Of a DNA stretch of 64,000 bases, positions 18,801 to 27,364 are shown piece after piece. Each line of letters opens with the position of its first letter. Positions within the stretch are counted from its first letter, which is position 1. Source of the stretch: Craspedostauros australis (lineage: Eukaryota > Bacillariophyta > Bacillariophyceae > Mastogloiales > Achnanthaceae); contig JAMXDE010000089.1 in NCBI GenBank assembly GCA_026770025.1, positions 1 to 64,000 on the forward strand, in the 5' to 3' direction. The position numbers and the translations under genes are program-made. Under the pieces are notes generated by a model. The model worked only from the letters and a program-made list of their open reading frames with translations, ran no database searches and was not told where the DNA came from.

Positions 18801-20052
18801 CGTTTTCGTACGACGCCTCGGCCTTGTTACAGATAGCCATCCATGTGAGGTCTTTTGCAGCAAGCTGGGGGCGAGCGTGCTCGTACGTGAAGACAGGGAG
18901 ACGCATGAGGATTTCCTCAAGGTCATCCTTCATCACATAGAGAGGACGTCGGTACTGTTCACCAGACCGGATCTGTCCTCCCGCTTGGAGGAAGGCATCG
19001 AGGATCGTTCGGAGGAGACGGAGGTCGAAGCGACCAGCATCGTCGAGGCGCTTGCAGAGAGCACGAAGGTGGACCGCCATGAGACCAACGTTCTCGTTTG
19101 GAAAACGTCTGCAGTTGACTTCACGGATCTTGGCTGCGAGGGCGTCTTGTTCATCCAAGGAGTTGGCGGAGTTGCTGTTCATGAACTCAACGAAGAGAGT
19201 GATGAAGTTATCGTGGAACTTCGGCTCAATTCGGTTCATGAGCTGGTCTTCGAGGACTGGATCAAGACTGTCACGGAAGAACACTGCGGCCGTCCAGTTG
19301 TTCTGGACGTCGTAGTGATCCCACTTCAGATGGTACTCGTTGAAGTGCTTGGTGGCATCTTCAAGAGTGAAAGCGGCTGGAGAGTCAAGCACACAAGTCA
19401 TCTCTGACTCTGCGTTGCTGTCAGCGATGTACGCCATGGTGAGGAGTCCAGTTTTGGCCATGTGGTTACGCACCAGGCGGATGAACTGCTGGATGTTGCC
19501 TCCCTTCTTGAACTTGTCTGAGAGTCCTTGCTCTCGCTTGGACTGGTTGGTGGAGTCAGCACCGTTGTGGAGAATTCTCTGTTGTTGAGAGTTGGTCCAC
19601 CTGGTCTGTGACTCGTCTTGGAGGCCGGTCCACGACGCATTTGGTGCGCCTGCGGTCCAGGGTACCCAGTTGCGTCCTTGCTTGAGGATACCTCCCATGA
19701 TGGGAACGGTTGGTTTCCCAGAGAGGTCGTCGTCGTCGTCTTCGCTGTCCTCGTCTGACTTTCTGCTCTTCTTGGGCATGGGTGTTTCCATGTCGAAGAG
19801 GCTGTCATCGAGGAAGGACTGGTCCGTCCGAGCTCGTGTGGCGCCGACTGATCGGCTACGCCCGAGACCGGAACGGCTTGGTGTCGTGGTGGCTGTTGCT
19901 GCTGCTTGGGCAGTGGCTACAGCCGCGTTCGCTGCTTCTGCAGCGGCTTCGGCCGCCAACGTCGCCTGTGTGAGGCGGGCGTTCTCGACCGTGATCGCTT
20001 CGAGCTGCGCTTGCAGCTCTTCCAGCGTGGCAGGGGTTGTCTCTTCCGCCAT
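12808..20052 (-). CDS. gag-pol: Copia-2 Gag-Pol polyprotein, 2414 aa, single frame
   Basis: Starts at ATG 20052 (MAEETTPATLEELQ) with an N-terminal coiled-coil and Ala-rich stretch, followed by an acidic linker and a copia-type Gag core. A zinc-finger-like C508-x2-C511-x6-H518-x4-H523 follows, different from the usual CCHC knuckle. At about residues 575-623 there are two strongly hydrophobic segments (FGSIVGMVLLFASL and WMLIAVTLLLLH), which is unusual for Gag-Pol. Protease DSGAS has Asp812. A GAG-pre-integrase HHCC region (WHYRLGH...CAAC) precedes integrase D1055, D1129 and E1165 (D-35-E; NGIAERS). RT has YVDD at 2083-2086. RNase H has YVDADFAG, ESEYAAL and FEDNQA, and the tail LADIFTKGL. No stop or frameshift interrupts it. 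There is no separate Gag terminator, in contrast to Copia-1 and Copia-3. The stop is TAA (12808-12810). Confidence 0.95.
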   Translation of the reverse strand: MAEETTPATLEELQAQLEAITVENARLTQATLAAEAAAEAANAAVATAQAAATATTTPSRSGLGRSRSVGATRARTDQSFLDDSLFDMETPMPKKSRKSDEDSEDDDDDLSGKPTVPIMGGILKQGRNWVPWTAGAPNASWTGLQDESQTRWTNSQQQRILHNGADSTNQSKREQGLSDKFKKGGNIQQFIRLVRNHMAKTGLLTMAYIADSNAESEMTCVLDSPAAFTLEDATKHFNEYHLKWDHYDVQNNWTAAVFFRDSLDPVLEDQLMNRIEPKFHDNFITLFVEFMNSNSANSLDEQDALAAKIREVNCRRFPNENVGLMAVHLRALCKRLDDAGRFDLRLLRTILDAFLQAGGQIRSGEQYRRPLYVMKDDLEEILMRLPVFTYEHARPQLAAKDLTWMAICNKAEASYENEVRGNRWHAIRRTRDSNVPKYSYANNVVQNPSANVLEQHKGFSKNDGKRNNFKKPKERDAKRNAGQGWSSKAPKPGEPQRKLVNDKTFMWCAKCRRWRLSHNTESHQDNFKFKAKAKGKNVPKQDNLSIDMAAWTCFTAASSQDEDTWWSLIWNLFTSFNYFGSIVGMVLLFASLQVITIGVEYGWYIAAANAWMLIAVTLLLLHTNVPRRPNLINSTDLAYNKARVKERFKQVHKRPIHFNGAVKRSLYDLVMESLDQDGPKPVNVSKGKSPRTKRVWRPQARTKTRNHRSKRRYWNQSKTSTYGKNQPFTTAKLPRQEGRTSSISRNLWSLYPTRGIDLMYDRNQKQQCDNDMPALLTLQGLASYFTNRNAFASPAKAESYLSPDAPFELVWDSGASISVTNDLNDFCSTPSPPPRPTFLNGFLKKIQVNALGTVEWYVLDVTGSPRKLRLPAFHVPESKVKLISTSSLLDEYQGETIVFDKSSCKLSGILGSDDRNAIVANYKKSTRLPTSVGYSADNIHDVPAALTSIVSTVSDHNVNLTQPQKELLRWHYRLGHLSFSRVKFLLRSGALTGSESSRKMHTAAAKVTSLPLCAACQFGKLHRRPSPGITQHVVRDKQGVLRTDHLFPGQQVSVDHFVGRTPGRLFSGRGKGDPNEMYKGGAIFVDHASGYIHVEPVAALTTHATLEAKERFELMCRDVGVPVRSYLSDNATTFTSPEYSKHLEIFHQVHRFAGVGAHHHNGIAERSIRTIVSMARTMMMHQSIHWPTMFDAQLWPMAVVHAAYIYNRVPNPATGLTPYDVLSRIRLPLKQLHNLHVWGSPVYVLNKALADGRKIPRWEPRGERYVNMGLSTKHASTVPLVLSPRTGSITPQFHVVFDDWFATIATDLKQLPSYQSEEWTRMFGDTTFQYPFDDDDVESMEQDDTFASDTRDHNRLQRNDDNTPPPITEARNQRTIRERAPQVLAKESQPTTQQIPDLMSETLAPPMPASEGANKQMSSTEGAPYESPVPDPTIESPDQRTLQPQFDSPLRESPISGPATPLPPSDPTPTETGSMTPIMPKLEPTPVRPRSTRNRKQPKRFTYARMGGKAAWLDDEDTDDYYFCPAVATLEEIEQATTPRELHPDSSSIITFSQAVVDCLHTIEPLQREGSDSLSIDLHQFKVDAHYLLRRLRGRFNTLNPQPTNIVLPTFAPKPAKAEEASINMADWWQPDPDDMVEEGPTPFQDVYEDFYSDMERHFEVDLHCEIRCDDLRRQATDYAVGQFVNRLSAFIRTGIMNPSFDAFDYMSSAKPEPWSYQDPEYLMMKGFLPPESRISGNTFFKRTRSVWNAISENHRYRLAFELLRRQVTTIRPGPWPQPSAFEVEKFVQGMIETNTAPLKMAPATRVSDKIGSTLEVDPSSILDTATCIPEHAWANIEQHAYAVSIIEPQRDSTNFPTYVDGHMMSYFATGGDLDIAERSSTYKASSNDPDTLSFDEAIRDDNKDEWMQAAEKEIKALTEKGTWEEIQKADVVNDRIFPGTWVFRRKRLPDGTIKKYKGRWCCRGDLMNEDASTYAPVVAWSSVRIFLSTSIVMGWTTTSIDFTNAFVQASIHKPVHLHLPRGFKSSKGPNTCLRLRKSLYGLTIAPRLWYEHLIRALITVGFTACDQEQCLFIKRNIMIVLYVDDAGIASKTKKDADDFIASMRELGFELTQEGSFTEFLGIELCRDPKADTVHLRQPGLIKKVLETTKMSNCNPCPVPTTQLALGQCKNEPAMNEKWNYRSVVGMLLYLTTNTRPDLAFAVSQVARFGHDPRRSHAKAVKRIMRYLKHTETMGTIVRPTGQLDLKCYVDADFAGLYQREDSKDPVSVKSRTGYLITLGGCPLIWKSKLQTEIALSTMESEYAALSLAMRTLIPIQQLIRQVINNAGTDMPLHTNLQCTVFEDNQACISLATNHQPTARTKHFLTKWHFFWYWVKAGFICIQHIATPEQLADIFTKGLSIAVFEYLRSKIMGW

Positions 20053-20485
20053 GATGGATAGCGGGGACTTCTCGAGTAGTCTTCAGACGTCGAGGGGATC
20101 GATCTGTTTGCCTTTTCTTGCTCTTGCTCGACTTCACTTCGTTGAGAAGGTGTGCACTGAAGTTCGATGCAGGCTTTGAGAGGCTCGTACTCGGTCAGCG
20201 AGTGCGGGTATAGCTTGCTTTAGCAGAGGCTACTGAAGCTCGACCTTGGGTCGCTTACCTTCAGCTGGGACTTTTGTCCTCTTGAGTGGCTCGATTTTCG
20301 AGCGTTGGGAGTCTGATTTCAAATCAGATGCATACGATGAGGACTTCGTCCTTTGTTGGAGGCTCGGTCTGCGAGCTGTGCCTTTTGGCTTGGTCTCAGA
20401 GAGACTCTTGCGATCGGTTGGCAGAGGAAGATTCTTGGTGGAGTTGATTTGACTTGAGAGTATTTGGCAACCACTCGCAGCTACC
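20053..20485 (-). other. Copia-2 5' leader with primer-binding site
   Basis: A 433-bp untranslated leader between the 5' LTR and the gag-pol ATG. The first bases after the LTR, read on the minus strand, are GGTAGCTGCGAGTGGTTG. With the last LTR base they form TGGTAGC, the usual start of a tRNA-primed site. No other gene is seen. Confidence 0.6.
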
Positions 20486-21173
20486 AGTTAGGATTCGGGC
20501 GTAGTCGGCGCGAATCGGTGGAGGATGTCTCTTGAATCTGCCAGCTTCGGGATAGCCGTGTGATGCAGTTCAAGAGAGGTGTACTGATTGAAGAGTTGTT
20601 ACTGTAACGATGAGTAGATGAGTGCTTTGTAGCTAATCCTTGTCTGTGTTTATTATGAGTTAGCTTGTAGTGTTAGTAGGGTGAAGAAACGATGCCACAC
20701 AACTTGGCGAGACCCTGCACTGATGTACTTGGTTCAGTGCTACAGGGTATACAGTCATTACAGCGCCTTGCTCTCCACATACGTAGATACACTGCAGTGT
20801 AGATCATGGCATGTGGCAGTGACGACCATGAAGCAGTGGCTGTGGTTGGAGCTGGCTCTCGGATTCCATTGTTTGAGTTGAAGCAGGTTGGATACACGCG
20901 TTAAGACCACGGCAGTGGTGCAGTAGTCATCAGCATGGAGGGAATCAAAGTATGTTGTAGTAAAAGGATCTGAGGAGCATATAGTTCCCAAGGTGGGATG
21001 TGAGTCAGGTTGGTCATGTTTGGGTCATGATGGATTCGTGAATGGAGGAGAGAAAGGAGGAGAAAAGATTTGGTGGTCGATCAAGTCGGAAGATTTCGCG
21101 CCAAAACCAAGAATTTCTCCCATCAGGTTGATACCGTGTTCGGTAATAGTCTGTCCCTCATTGAATCTCAACT
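20486..21173 (-). repeat. Copia-2 5' LTR (688 bp)
   Basis: Same length and sequence as the 3' LTR. It is followed on the plus strand by the second target copy GTTAC at 21174-21178. Confidence 0.95.
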
Positions 21174-21219
21174 GTTACGCTATTTTGCTTCCATTGTAGT
21201 TGGTTCAGTCTCAACAAGA

Positions 21220-21432
21220 GAGACCGGACAAAACCGGAGAAACTAGGTCAGACCGGACAGACCGGACAAAATGACCGGACAAAACGGACAGACCGGACAA
21301 AACGACCGGACAAACCGGACAGACCGGACAAAACGACCGGACAGACCGGACAAAACGACCGGACAAACCGGACAAAATGACCGGACAGACCGGACAAAAC
21401 GGCCGGACAGAATGGATAGACCGGACAAAATT
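21220..21432. repeat. CCGGACA minisatellite in the Harb-1 copy 1 left arm
   Basis: Irregular tandem array of GACCGGACAAAAC, GACCGGACAGACCGGACA and related units. It is repeated in inverted orientation near the right end (24284-24478), and the pair recurs in the second Harb-1 copy. The position just inside both ends suggests repeated transposase-binding sites, but that is inference. Any reading frame across it is low complexity (RTGQTGQND). Confidence 0.85.
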
Positions 21433-21803
21433 AACGAACGTAACGGACACTGTTAACGGACAGTGACCCAAACCAGCACTGAAGGTCGGCACGGCGCCGC
21501 GCGATGGATCAAATGGGAGCAACATTGCGAGTGTCTGGGTTGAGTGTGGAGGACTACCTCCGGCCAGTATTTTTGGTTGATGCGATTTGTATGTGGAAAG
21601 TAGATAGCAAAAGCTGTGAAGAGTGATGCTGGTTCTTAATGTTTCGTACTCCATTCTGAGACACTCTGCTCAAGTTCAATACACTCTACTCAATTGAGGG
21701 TTGCTGTGCTTGGTTTCAAGATAGAAAATAAGCTTGATTTGTCGCACTTCCTGGTAGATGTGTTCTTTGAATTTGCGTTTTCCAAATTGCACATATATAC
21801 TGG
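21433..21803. other. Harb-1 copy 1 interior, no gene seen
   Basis: Contains a short inverted repeat (CACTGT...ACAGTG at about 21447-21466) and AT-rich sequence beyond it. It is nearly identical to 56987-57357 of the second copy. I see no open frame with domain character. Confidence 0.5.
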
Positions 21804-22929
21804 TTAGGTTTGCTGCAACTCTGATGGTGTCACCTCCGTTTGTTCAACTTCTTGGGTGTCTTGTTGGAGGAGCATACTTGCAGTGGACATGTTGAGCACC
21901 AAGCCTCCACAAGAATTCATTGCTTCTCTTGGGTGTATGCATCTATCATGTTCCAATGAGGCCAATTTCACCATGGGGTGCAACTCTTTCTTGCCCAACT
22001 GTTTCCAATGATCGCGAAGGTGAGCTTCAAACTGGCTGACCACAACATCAACACATTCAGCCATGTGGGAGCAGCATGTGTCCCACACTTCTGCGGCAGA
22101 TAACTCTTCTTCAGTCATTGGCAAGACACCATCTAGCAAGTCCTGTAGAATGATGAATTTTGCTTTGCTAGCCTTTCACTTGATACAACCCTCTCTTCTT
22201 GACACAGTGGGGATGTTTGGAGTATGCTTTGGTGTTTGTGCTATGTCTTGACCACTCCTTTCTTGTTGATTCTGTGGAATAATGATGATTTCACTCAGTA
22301 TTTGGCTTCTGTGCGATTCTTCAAGCTTGGCATGATGCCTGGCTGTCTGAGTTCCTGAGAGATGAAATGAGAGAGCTTGTCCCAAACATTCGAGAAGAAC
22401 GAACTGTTGCGAAAATGCAAGCTTGTCCATCCACGGATGCAGGAGCAGCAAGAAGCATTCTCTGATTGGACTGCTTGATGTGTTGTGCCAAGAATAGACA
22501 AAGAACAGACCGAGTTGCCAAGTACCTGCAGCAAACATAGAACACAATGACAAGACAGTGATACAACCAAAGTGAGGACAACAGAATGCAGAGAGAGGAA
22601 GCTCACAAATCAAACTTCATTCGTTCTTGCTCTGTGCTTGTCATGATGACAGTGCCTGCCTCAAGGGAAGCAGCCACAGGAACAGCATCATCAATGTCTT
22701 GGACTTTTCTCACTATGGTGATCCACAACCATGATCCATCTATCCCACACATGCTGAAAAATTCCACAACACTTTGGCTATGACAGGACTTGCACTCCAC
22801 ATACTCTGATGTCTTCCTTGCATTGGATGACAATGATTGGAGTCCTGTGGAAAATGCCCTTGAGAATGCATATTTCTGACACAGACTTTCTATGTTGAAA
22901 CTTCTTTTCTCTTGACTCAACGCTTGCAC
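21804..22929 (-). pseudogene. Harb-1 copy 1 second gene, divergent from the transposase, decayed
   Basis: Minus-strand coding-like segments lie between 22929 and 21804. The first (22929-22607, frame MQALSQEKRSFNIES...EQERMKFD) ends at a GTGAGC donor. A TTTGCTGCAG acceptor 81 nt later restores an open frame (YLATRSVLCLFLAQHIKQ), which suggests a spliceosomal intron at 22526-22606. The 3' segment (22139-21804; EEELSAAEVWDTCCSHMAECVDVVV...) is identical in protein to the one in the other Harb-1 copy. It is separated from upstream sequence by an in-frame TGA after GCIK. Harbinger elements normally pair the transposase with a Myb/SANT-like DNA-binding protein. This gene occupies that place, but I cannot see a Myb signature. 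Confidence 0.5.
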
Positions 22930-22967
22930 ATTGCAACAGCATCAATCTCACAACCAAGAACACAGCG

Positions 22968-24043
22968 ATGATGTTGACAAATCCTCAAGGAGGGAAGATC
23001 AACCATATTGCACCAAACATATTGGCAATTTCACACCTAATGGAGAAAATGCCAATGACAGCAAAGCCAGCAGCATTGCCACCACATCACATCAACAGAA
23101 GCCACACATACCCTCTGTACAAATGCTTGTTGCTTAACCATTGGGTGTCCTGGAACGAGATTTTATTGCTGAACTGGTCTTTACCCTTTGTTTCTTGACA
23201 TGACAATGGATCAAAGAAATACCATGTTCCGATCTCACTATGCATCTTGGCCGGAAACTATTTCAGGTATTTGGGATGACATGCACACAATGACTACTTC
23301 CGAAGCAAAGATATCACAATATGACAACACTGGAAGAGGCTTCTGAATGTTCCTTGCAGTTCTATGCTTTCTATGGACCTATCCAAAGAATGCCAACATC
23401 CTTGCTGCAGCATATGGGATATGTTGATAGTATGCAATATGGAATCATCTATGGTGCTGGATCAAAATGATTGCAGCAATGAAAGCTGACATGATTGTTT
23501 GGCCAAGCTCATTGAATGACCCAGAGGGAACAGCTTTCATTGCCACAGTCGACAGCACAGATTTTCATATATGGGAGTAGAAACACTCAACACTCAACAC
23601 TCAACACAGATCTGGCATGGGGCTCGAAGAAGTTCAACCACGGTGCTCTCAAATACGAGATTGCAATCACTGTGTACCACTTAAAGTGTGTTTGGATCCA
23701 CGGGCTCCACCAAGGAGGTAAACATGACTTGACTATTTGTTGTGAAGGATTGTTGCATCAGATCACAGGCAGAAAAGTCATCATTGCTGATCGTGGGCAC
23801 AGGACGAGTCATATGGAAAAAGAATATGAAGTGAACACCAAATGAGCTCAACGGGCCAGAACTTGAAAACTTCAAGAGCAGAGCACGGTTGCATCATGAG
23901 ACCTTCAATGAGAGACTGGAGTTCTTCAGCGTGCTGGAGATCACTTTTTGCATGGCACAGAAAAGCAGAAGCATGTGTTTGAAGCCATTTGTGTCATTGT
24001 GCAATACCATCAGGATGATGGAGCAGAACTCTTCGAGATTTGA
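22968..24043 (+). pseudogene. Harb-1 copy 1 transposase (DDE_Tnp_4-like), frameshifted
   Basis: Remains of a PIF/Harbinger transposase. In one frame, NDPEGTAFIATVDSTDFHIWE gives the first Asp (GAC 23551). It is followed in a second frame by KKFNHGALKYEIAITV, VWIHGLHQGGKHDL and KVIIADRGH with the second Asp (GAT 23789). The third frame gives LHHETFNERLEFF, and then GTEKQKHVFEAICVIVQYHQDDG, ending at TGA 24041-24043. This order of motifs is the one seen in algal and fungal DDE_Tnp_4 proteins. At least three frame changes and several stops (after DNTGRGF, and after GIC) show it is dead. The N-terminal part (22968-23197) is a short uncharacterised frame. Confidence 0.75.
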
Positions 24044-24221
24044 TGTCATACCACAAAACAGTAATAAGAACAACACACGTAATGCAATAGAACCGGAAAT
24101 TTGCATTGGCATGATGCCACACTTCAGTGCGAAGCTGGCTTGTTGTCTTGTTTCGCTGATCTGTTCTTGTGGTTTGGGTTGGCTTGCGTCACTCCGTGCG
24201 AAGTAGTTTTGTCTGTTTCTT

Positions 24222-24637
24222 CACGATCCAAATGTCCGTTACATTCGACCAAACGTCCGTTACAGAGTCCGATAAATTCTTGAGTTTTGTCCGGTCTGTC
24301 CGGTTGATTCGTTTGTTTTGTCCGGTATGTCCGGTCATTTTGTCCGGTTTGTCCGGTCTGTCCGGTCGTTTTGTCCGGTCTGTCCGGTTTGTCCGGTCAT
24401 TTTGTCCGGTCTGTCCGGTCGTTTTGTCCGGTCTGTCCGGTCTGACCTAGTTTCTCCGGTTTTGTCCGGTCTCTCTCGTGCCTGGACCAACGACAATTGA
24501 AGAGCAATAGCGTAACCCTATCTACGATTTTCAGGATTTCAGGCGATTCACTTTTCTGTCTCAACGCAGTTTATTAAGTCCCGGTAAATTAGGTCACGAG
24601 CTAGAAAAGTGAAAATCGGACAAAATGTTGGGTGTTC
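24222..24637. repeat. Harb-1 copy 1 right inverted-repeat arm
   Basis: Inverted relative to 11911-12036 plus 21179-21470. It holds the GTCCGGT minisatellite (24284-24478) and the outer terminal repeat. It ends ...GGTGTTC, followed by CTG (24638-24640), the 3-bp target for this end. Confidence 0.85.
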
Positions 24638-25016
24638 CTGACGTGTCCTTCTCATGAAAGAAGCTAATAAAGTACTTCATTGACACACAGAATTCGTGGA
24701 ATTGGGAACATCTCTGCACGCGCAAAAGTGGTGAAGCGAGAATCGACGATTCCCATTTGTGGTGTTCTCGTGTTCGCAACAGCGATCTTGTGGGGTGTGT
24801 GGTGTTCTGTTCCTTCTTCTCGTTGTTGTGTGCGCCAGTTCGCAGTCAGCAAAAGGAAGGATCCGCACTCTCCGGACAGCGCTGGTTCCCTCTCCCAAAC
24901 CAGGGTGCGATCAAGAAGTGGACAAACAGAGAAACGAGGAGAGAAACGGGAGAACATTGAAACGAGGCAACCGCACACACTGCTCAACCCCACAATCGAG
25001 CACATCAACAACAGAC

Positions 25017-25877
25017 ATGTCATGGGTAGCTCGAACAGAACACTTCCTCAACAGTCAATCCAACGCCAATCGTTCAACGTCCAACGTCAATCGTCCAGCA
25101 ACCATCGACCATCCTCCCAAAATGCCGAATGTTACGAACAGACAACTCATGATTGCTGCCAGGACAGGTGACTTGTCGGTGTTGAAGAAATGGAAGAAGC
25201 AGAACAAGACGCAGAATGAAGGAGTTGATGTCAACAAGGTTACAGACAGCCGTGGTTGGACTCCCCTTCATTGGGCATGCTACAACGGCCAGCTGGAGTG
25301 TGTGGAGTACCTCGTTGCATCATGGGGGGCGAACATCAACTGCAAAAACATGTTTGGTTGGACTCCCCTTCATTTGGCATGCATCAAAGGTCACCTGGAG
25401 TGCAGGAAGTACCTCATCGAATCATGTGGGGCAAACATCAATTGCAAAGATGACGATGGTTACACTCCCCTTCATCACGCATGCATCAAAGGTCACCTGG
25501 AGTGTGTGAAGTACCTCATCGAATCATGCAGGGCCGACGTCAACTGCGAAGACAACGATGGTGACACTCCCCTTCGTTGGGCATGCCGCAAGGGCCAACT
25601 GGAGTGTATCGAGTCCCTCATCAGAGGACTTTCGCCTTCAGCTCACCCACAACTGCAACAACTGCAGCAACGCTTACAACAAAACGAACAAGCAAATGAA
25701 CAACCACAAGAACAGTTGGGACAGCAGTTGAAGCGCAAGAGGCAAGAGAATGAACACAAACACAGCAGCAACAAGAGGACCAACATCAACATTGGAGAAG
25801 ATCGGCCATATCCTTCCAAACTGGGAACAGGACAGACACCATCTTCTTGTGTGGACAGGGCGACCAACAGCAACTAA
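25017..25877 (+). CDS. Ankyrin-repeat protein, unit X, four repeats, full tail
   Basis: 286 codons from the ATG at 25017 (MSWVART); a later in-frame ATG at 25122 (MPNVTNRQL) corresponds to the start shared with all copies. Four 34-residue ankyrin repeats follow (first helix variants HWACYNGQ, HLACIKGH, HHACIKGH, RWACRKGQ). The Gln-rich segment LQQLQQRLQQNEQANEQ comes next. Then KRKRQENEHKHSSNKR, a bipartite-NLS-like basic stretch, precedes the TAA stop. Units A and C lost this tail through a TGA. The alternative MGSSNRTLP start is in another phase here because of a one-base difference upstream. The last codons overlap the BTB frame, as in unit B. Confidence 0.75.
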   Translation: MSWVARTEHFLNSQSNANRSTSNVNRPATIDHPPKMPNVTNRQLMIAARTGDLSVLKKWKKQNKTQNEGVDVNKVTDSRGWTPLHWACYNGQLECVEYLVASWGANINCKNMFGWTPLHLACIKGHLECRKYLIESCGANINCKDDDGYTPLHHACIKGHLECVKYLIESCRADVNCEDNDGDTPLRWACRKGQLECIESLIRGLSPSAHPQLQQLQQRLQQNEQANEQPQEQLGQQLKRKRQENEHKHSSNKRTNINIGEDRPYPSKLGTGQTPSSCVDRATNSN

Positions 25878-26482
25878 CCAAGGCAAACGCCCAAGCCCTC
25901 ATCATCACACTCCCATCCATTGAGACACTGATCGACAAAGGAACCCAACTTCACCGCGCGAATGATGACGCTCACGATGGAACTGAACCCATCCAAACAA
26001 CCATCCCTCTTCCCAATCTTCAACCAAAACACATCCGATACGTCCTCCAATGCATCTACACAGCCAAGATATCCTTCAATGACAGCGTTCGTGACGACGC
26101 TGCTGCTCACACCGGCACTCATGTTGGCGCTCACACCAGCGCTCACCATGATGCAGATGCCTCTCACCAGCCAACTCCCATCCTCACTGGGCAGGACGAT
26201 CGGCAACAGCTGATCCTTGTGGCCAACGAGTTCGGCTTCTGGCTACTCAAGCTTGTTCTTGAAGCAGAGTTGGCCTGCAAGCATCTCACAGAGGACACCA
26301 CGATAGATGCGTTGATATTCGCTGATCAACACAACTGCGTGGTGTCGAACGATACAGCAATGAGAGTGGCAGCTGAAAGTGAGAAAGATATGTCCACTCA
26401 TCTAGATTTAAGCAAACTGATTCTACAACCCCCAACTGATGACGGAGATCCAGGTGTTTTGCAGTGGGAGAGCCAAGAGTGA
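25847..26482 (+). CDS. BTB/POZ-domain reading frame, unit X
   Basis: Same BTB C-terminal half as at 9688-10323. The frame overlaps the ankyrin frame by 31 bases in a different phase and has no ATG at its start. The C-terminus differs from the other copies (DDGDPGVLQWESQE instead of DDKYFCPPRWENGE), the result of a small replacement near 26443-26475. After the stop the conserved IDDEYSRMFM...DEDEGTVLYLRVQWNAVMK stretch continues in another phase, longer here than in A. The ANK-BTB adjacency suggests one gene split by an intron or a frameshift. Confidence 0.6.
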   Translation: MCGQGDQQQLTKANAQALIITLPSIETLIDKGTQLHRANDDAHDGTEPIQTTIPLPNLQPKHIRYVLQCIYTAKISFNDSVRDDAAAHTGTHVGAHTSAHHDADASHQPTPILTGQDDRQQLILVANEFGFWLLKLVLEAELACKHLTEDTTIDALIFADQHNCVVSNDTAMRVAAESEKDMSTHLDLSKLILQPPTDDGDPGVLQWESQE

Positions 26483-27140
26483 TTGTATCGATGACGAGTA
26501 CAGTCGTATGTTCATGATGGACCTGTACAAGGTTACGGATGAGGATGAGGGCACAGTACTATATCTGCGTGTCCAATGGAACGCTGTGATGAAGTGACCA
26601 GATGTTTGAAGAGATTGCAGGGCTGGATACTGCTTCCACGCTACCTCCTCCTTGTCTACGACTACTCTGGTGTGCTCTCTACAGTACATACGCACAGGGA
26701 TGTTGCCGATGTCATTCACCAGCAGATTGGACGTCCGTGGTTCCATCCATGCCCCGCCATGAGCATCGTTGTTGGTTCGTTGCGCAGACAATGGACACAT
26801 GGCAGCACCATTTTCACAAGCCATGCGGTCGTCGCGGTGCGGTCGTCACCGTGCCGCCGGATTCGCACACAGAGCACTCTACTCCAAGTCACACTGCCAA
26901 GCAGATCCAAAGCGACAGTGCCGATGCCAGCTGATCCAAGTTTGTGGAAGAGACCATCCACGAAGAGTACATGGCGAACAAGGAAGAGGGACATGATGAG
27001 AAGCCACGAGGAGCATAGTTGCTGCGCGGTTCTATCGACCGTCCCGTATCACGCTATCGTTCTCATCTTTCCTGGAGTTGCACTTCCGCCATTGCGCCAA
27101 CACTGCAGTCAAGCCCCTTGCCAAGCCCCAGGAGGAGCGA

Positions 27141-27176
27141 TCACTCGTTGTTGGAGCAACAAATTCCGGGGCCACC
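27141..27176 (-). pseudogene. C-terminal end of the membrane gene, cut off by Copia-3
   Basis: The last 12 codons (…PGICC.NNE-TGA) of the minus-strand membrane gene lie on this side of Copia-3. The rest is at 32428-33070. The five bases CCACC (27172-27176) are the left copy of the Copia-3 target duplication. Confidence 0.7.
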
Positions 27177-27364
27177 TATTGATTCTAGTCCCACTCGTGA
27201 CCCGTCTGCCCTGCGTACGCAAAGCGCGCACCTCGCGCCCACTTTTCTCCTAGAGCATAGCAAGACACCAGCAGGAGATCTGACCGCAACTCCACAGCTA
27301 ATCAATGCAATCTCTCATAAATATTAGCGAACAACATTGATTCACATACTACGTCTTATTGACA
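27177..27364 (+). repeat. Copia-3 5' LTR (188 bp)
   Basis: TATTGATTC...TTATTGACA; the ends are TA...CA instead of TG...CA. It contains TATTAGCGAACAAC at 27322-27335, the perfect complement of the first 14 bases after the LTR. No difference from the 3' LTR was found. Confidence 0.95.

Larger units (their letters stand above)
12037..21173 (-). mobile_element. Copia-2 LTR retrotransposon, intact, minus strand
   Basis: A 9137-bp element with two identical 688-bp LTRs, a single 2414-codon gag-pol frame and a proven 5-bp target duplication. On the minus strand, the sequence next to the 5' LTR (20485 downward) reads (T)GGTAGCTGCGAG. This begins like a primer-binding site for a tRNA ending in CCA. 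Next to the 3' LTR, GAGAGGGAG (12725-12733) is the polypurine tract. It sits inside the left arm of a Harb-1 transposon. Identical LTRs and an uninterrupted frame indicate a recent, possibly still active, insertion. Confidence 0.96.
11911..24637 (+). mobile_element. Harb-1 PIF/Harbinger-like DNA transposon, copy 1 (with nested Copia-2)
   Basis: Terminal inverted repeats begin GAACACCCAACATTTTGTCC at 11911 and end with the reverse complement at 24637. Without the nested Copia-2 and its 5-bp duplication the element is about 3.59 kb, the same as the copy at 56607-60203. Inside are minisatellite-bearing inverted-repeat arms, a plus-strand decayed DDE transposase and a divergent minus-strand second gene. 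The flanks differ: CAG (11908-11910) on the left and CTG (24638-24640) on the right. They come from different places in the unit: the left flank from the unit start, the right flank from just upstream of the ankyrin gene. The present element is therefore probably a recombinant of two insertions. Confidence 0.85.

Noticed and set aside
12808-20052. Giant host membrane gene on the minus strand
   Set aside because: The protease, integrase, RT and RNase H motifs, LTRs and target duplication show it is a retrotransposon polyprotein.
17800-20179. Plus-strand frames opposite Copia-2 gag (for example 344 codons at 18373-19407)
   Set aside because: Antisense shadows of the high-GC-third-position gag frame; the minus strand has all recognised motifs.
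21220-21432. CRISPR-like array (regular CCGGACA repeats)
   Set aside because: Units are short, irregular and without unique spacers. They lie in both arms of a DNA transposon in a eukaryotic sequence, so they are a minisatellite.
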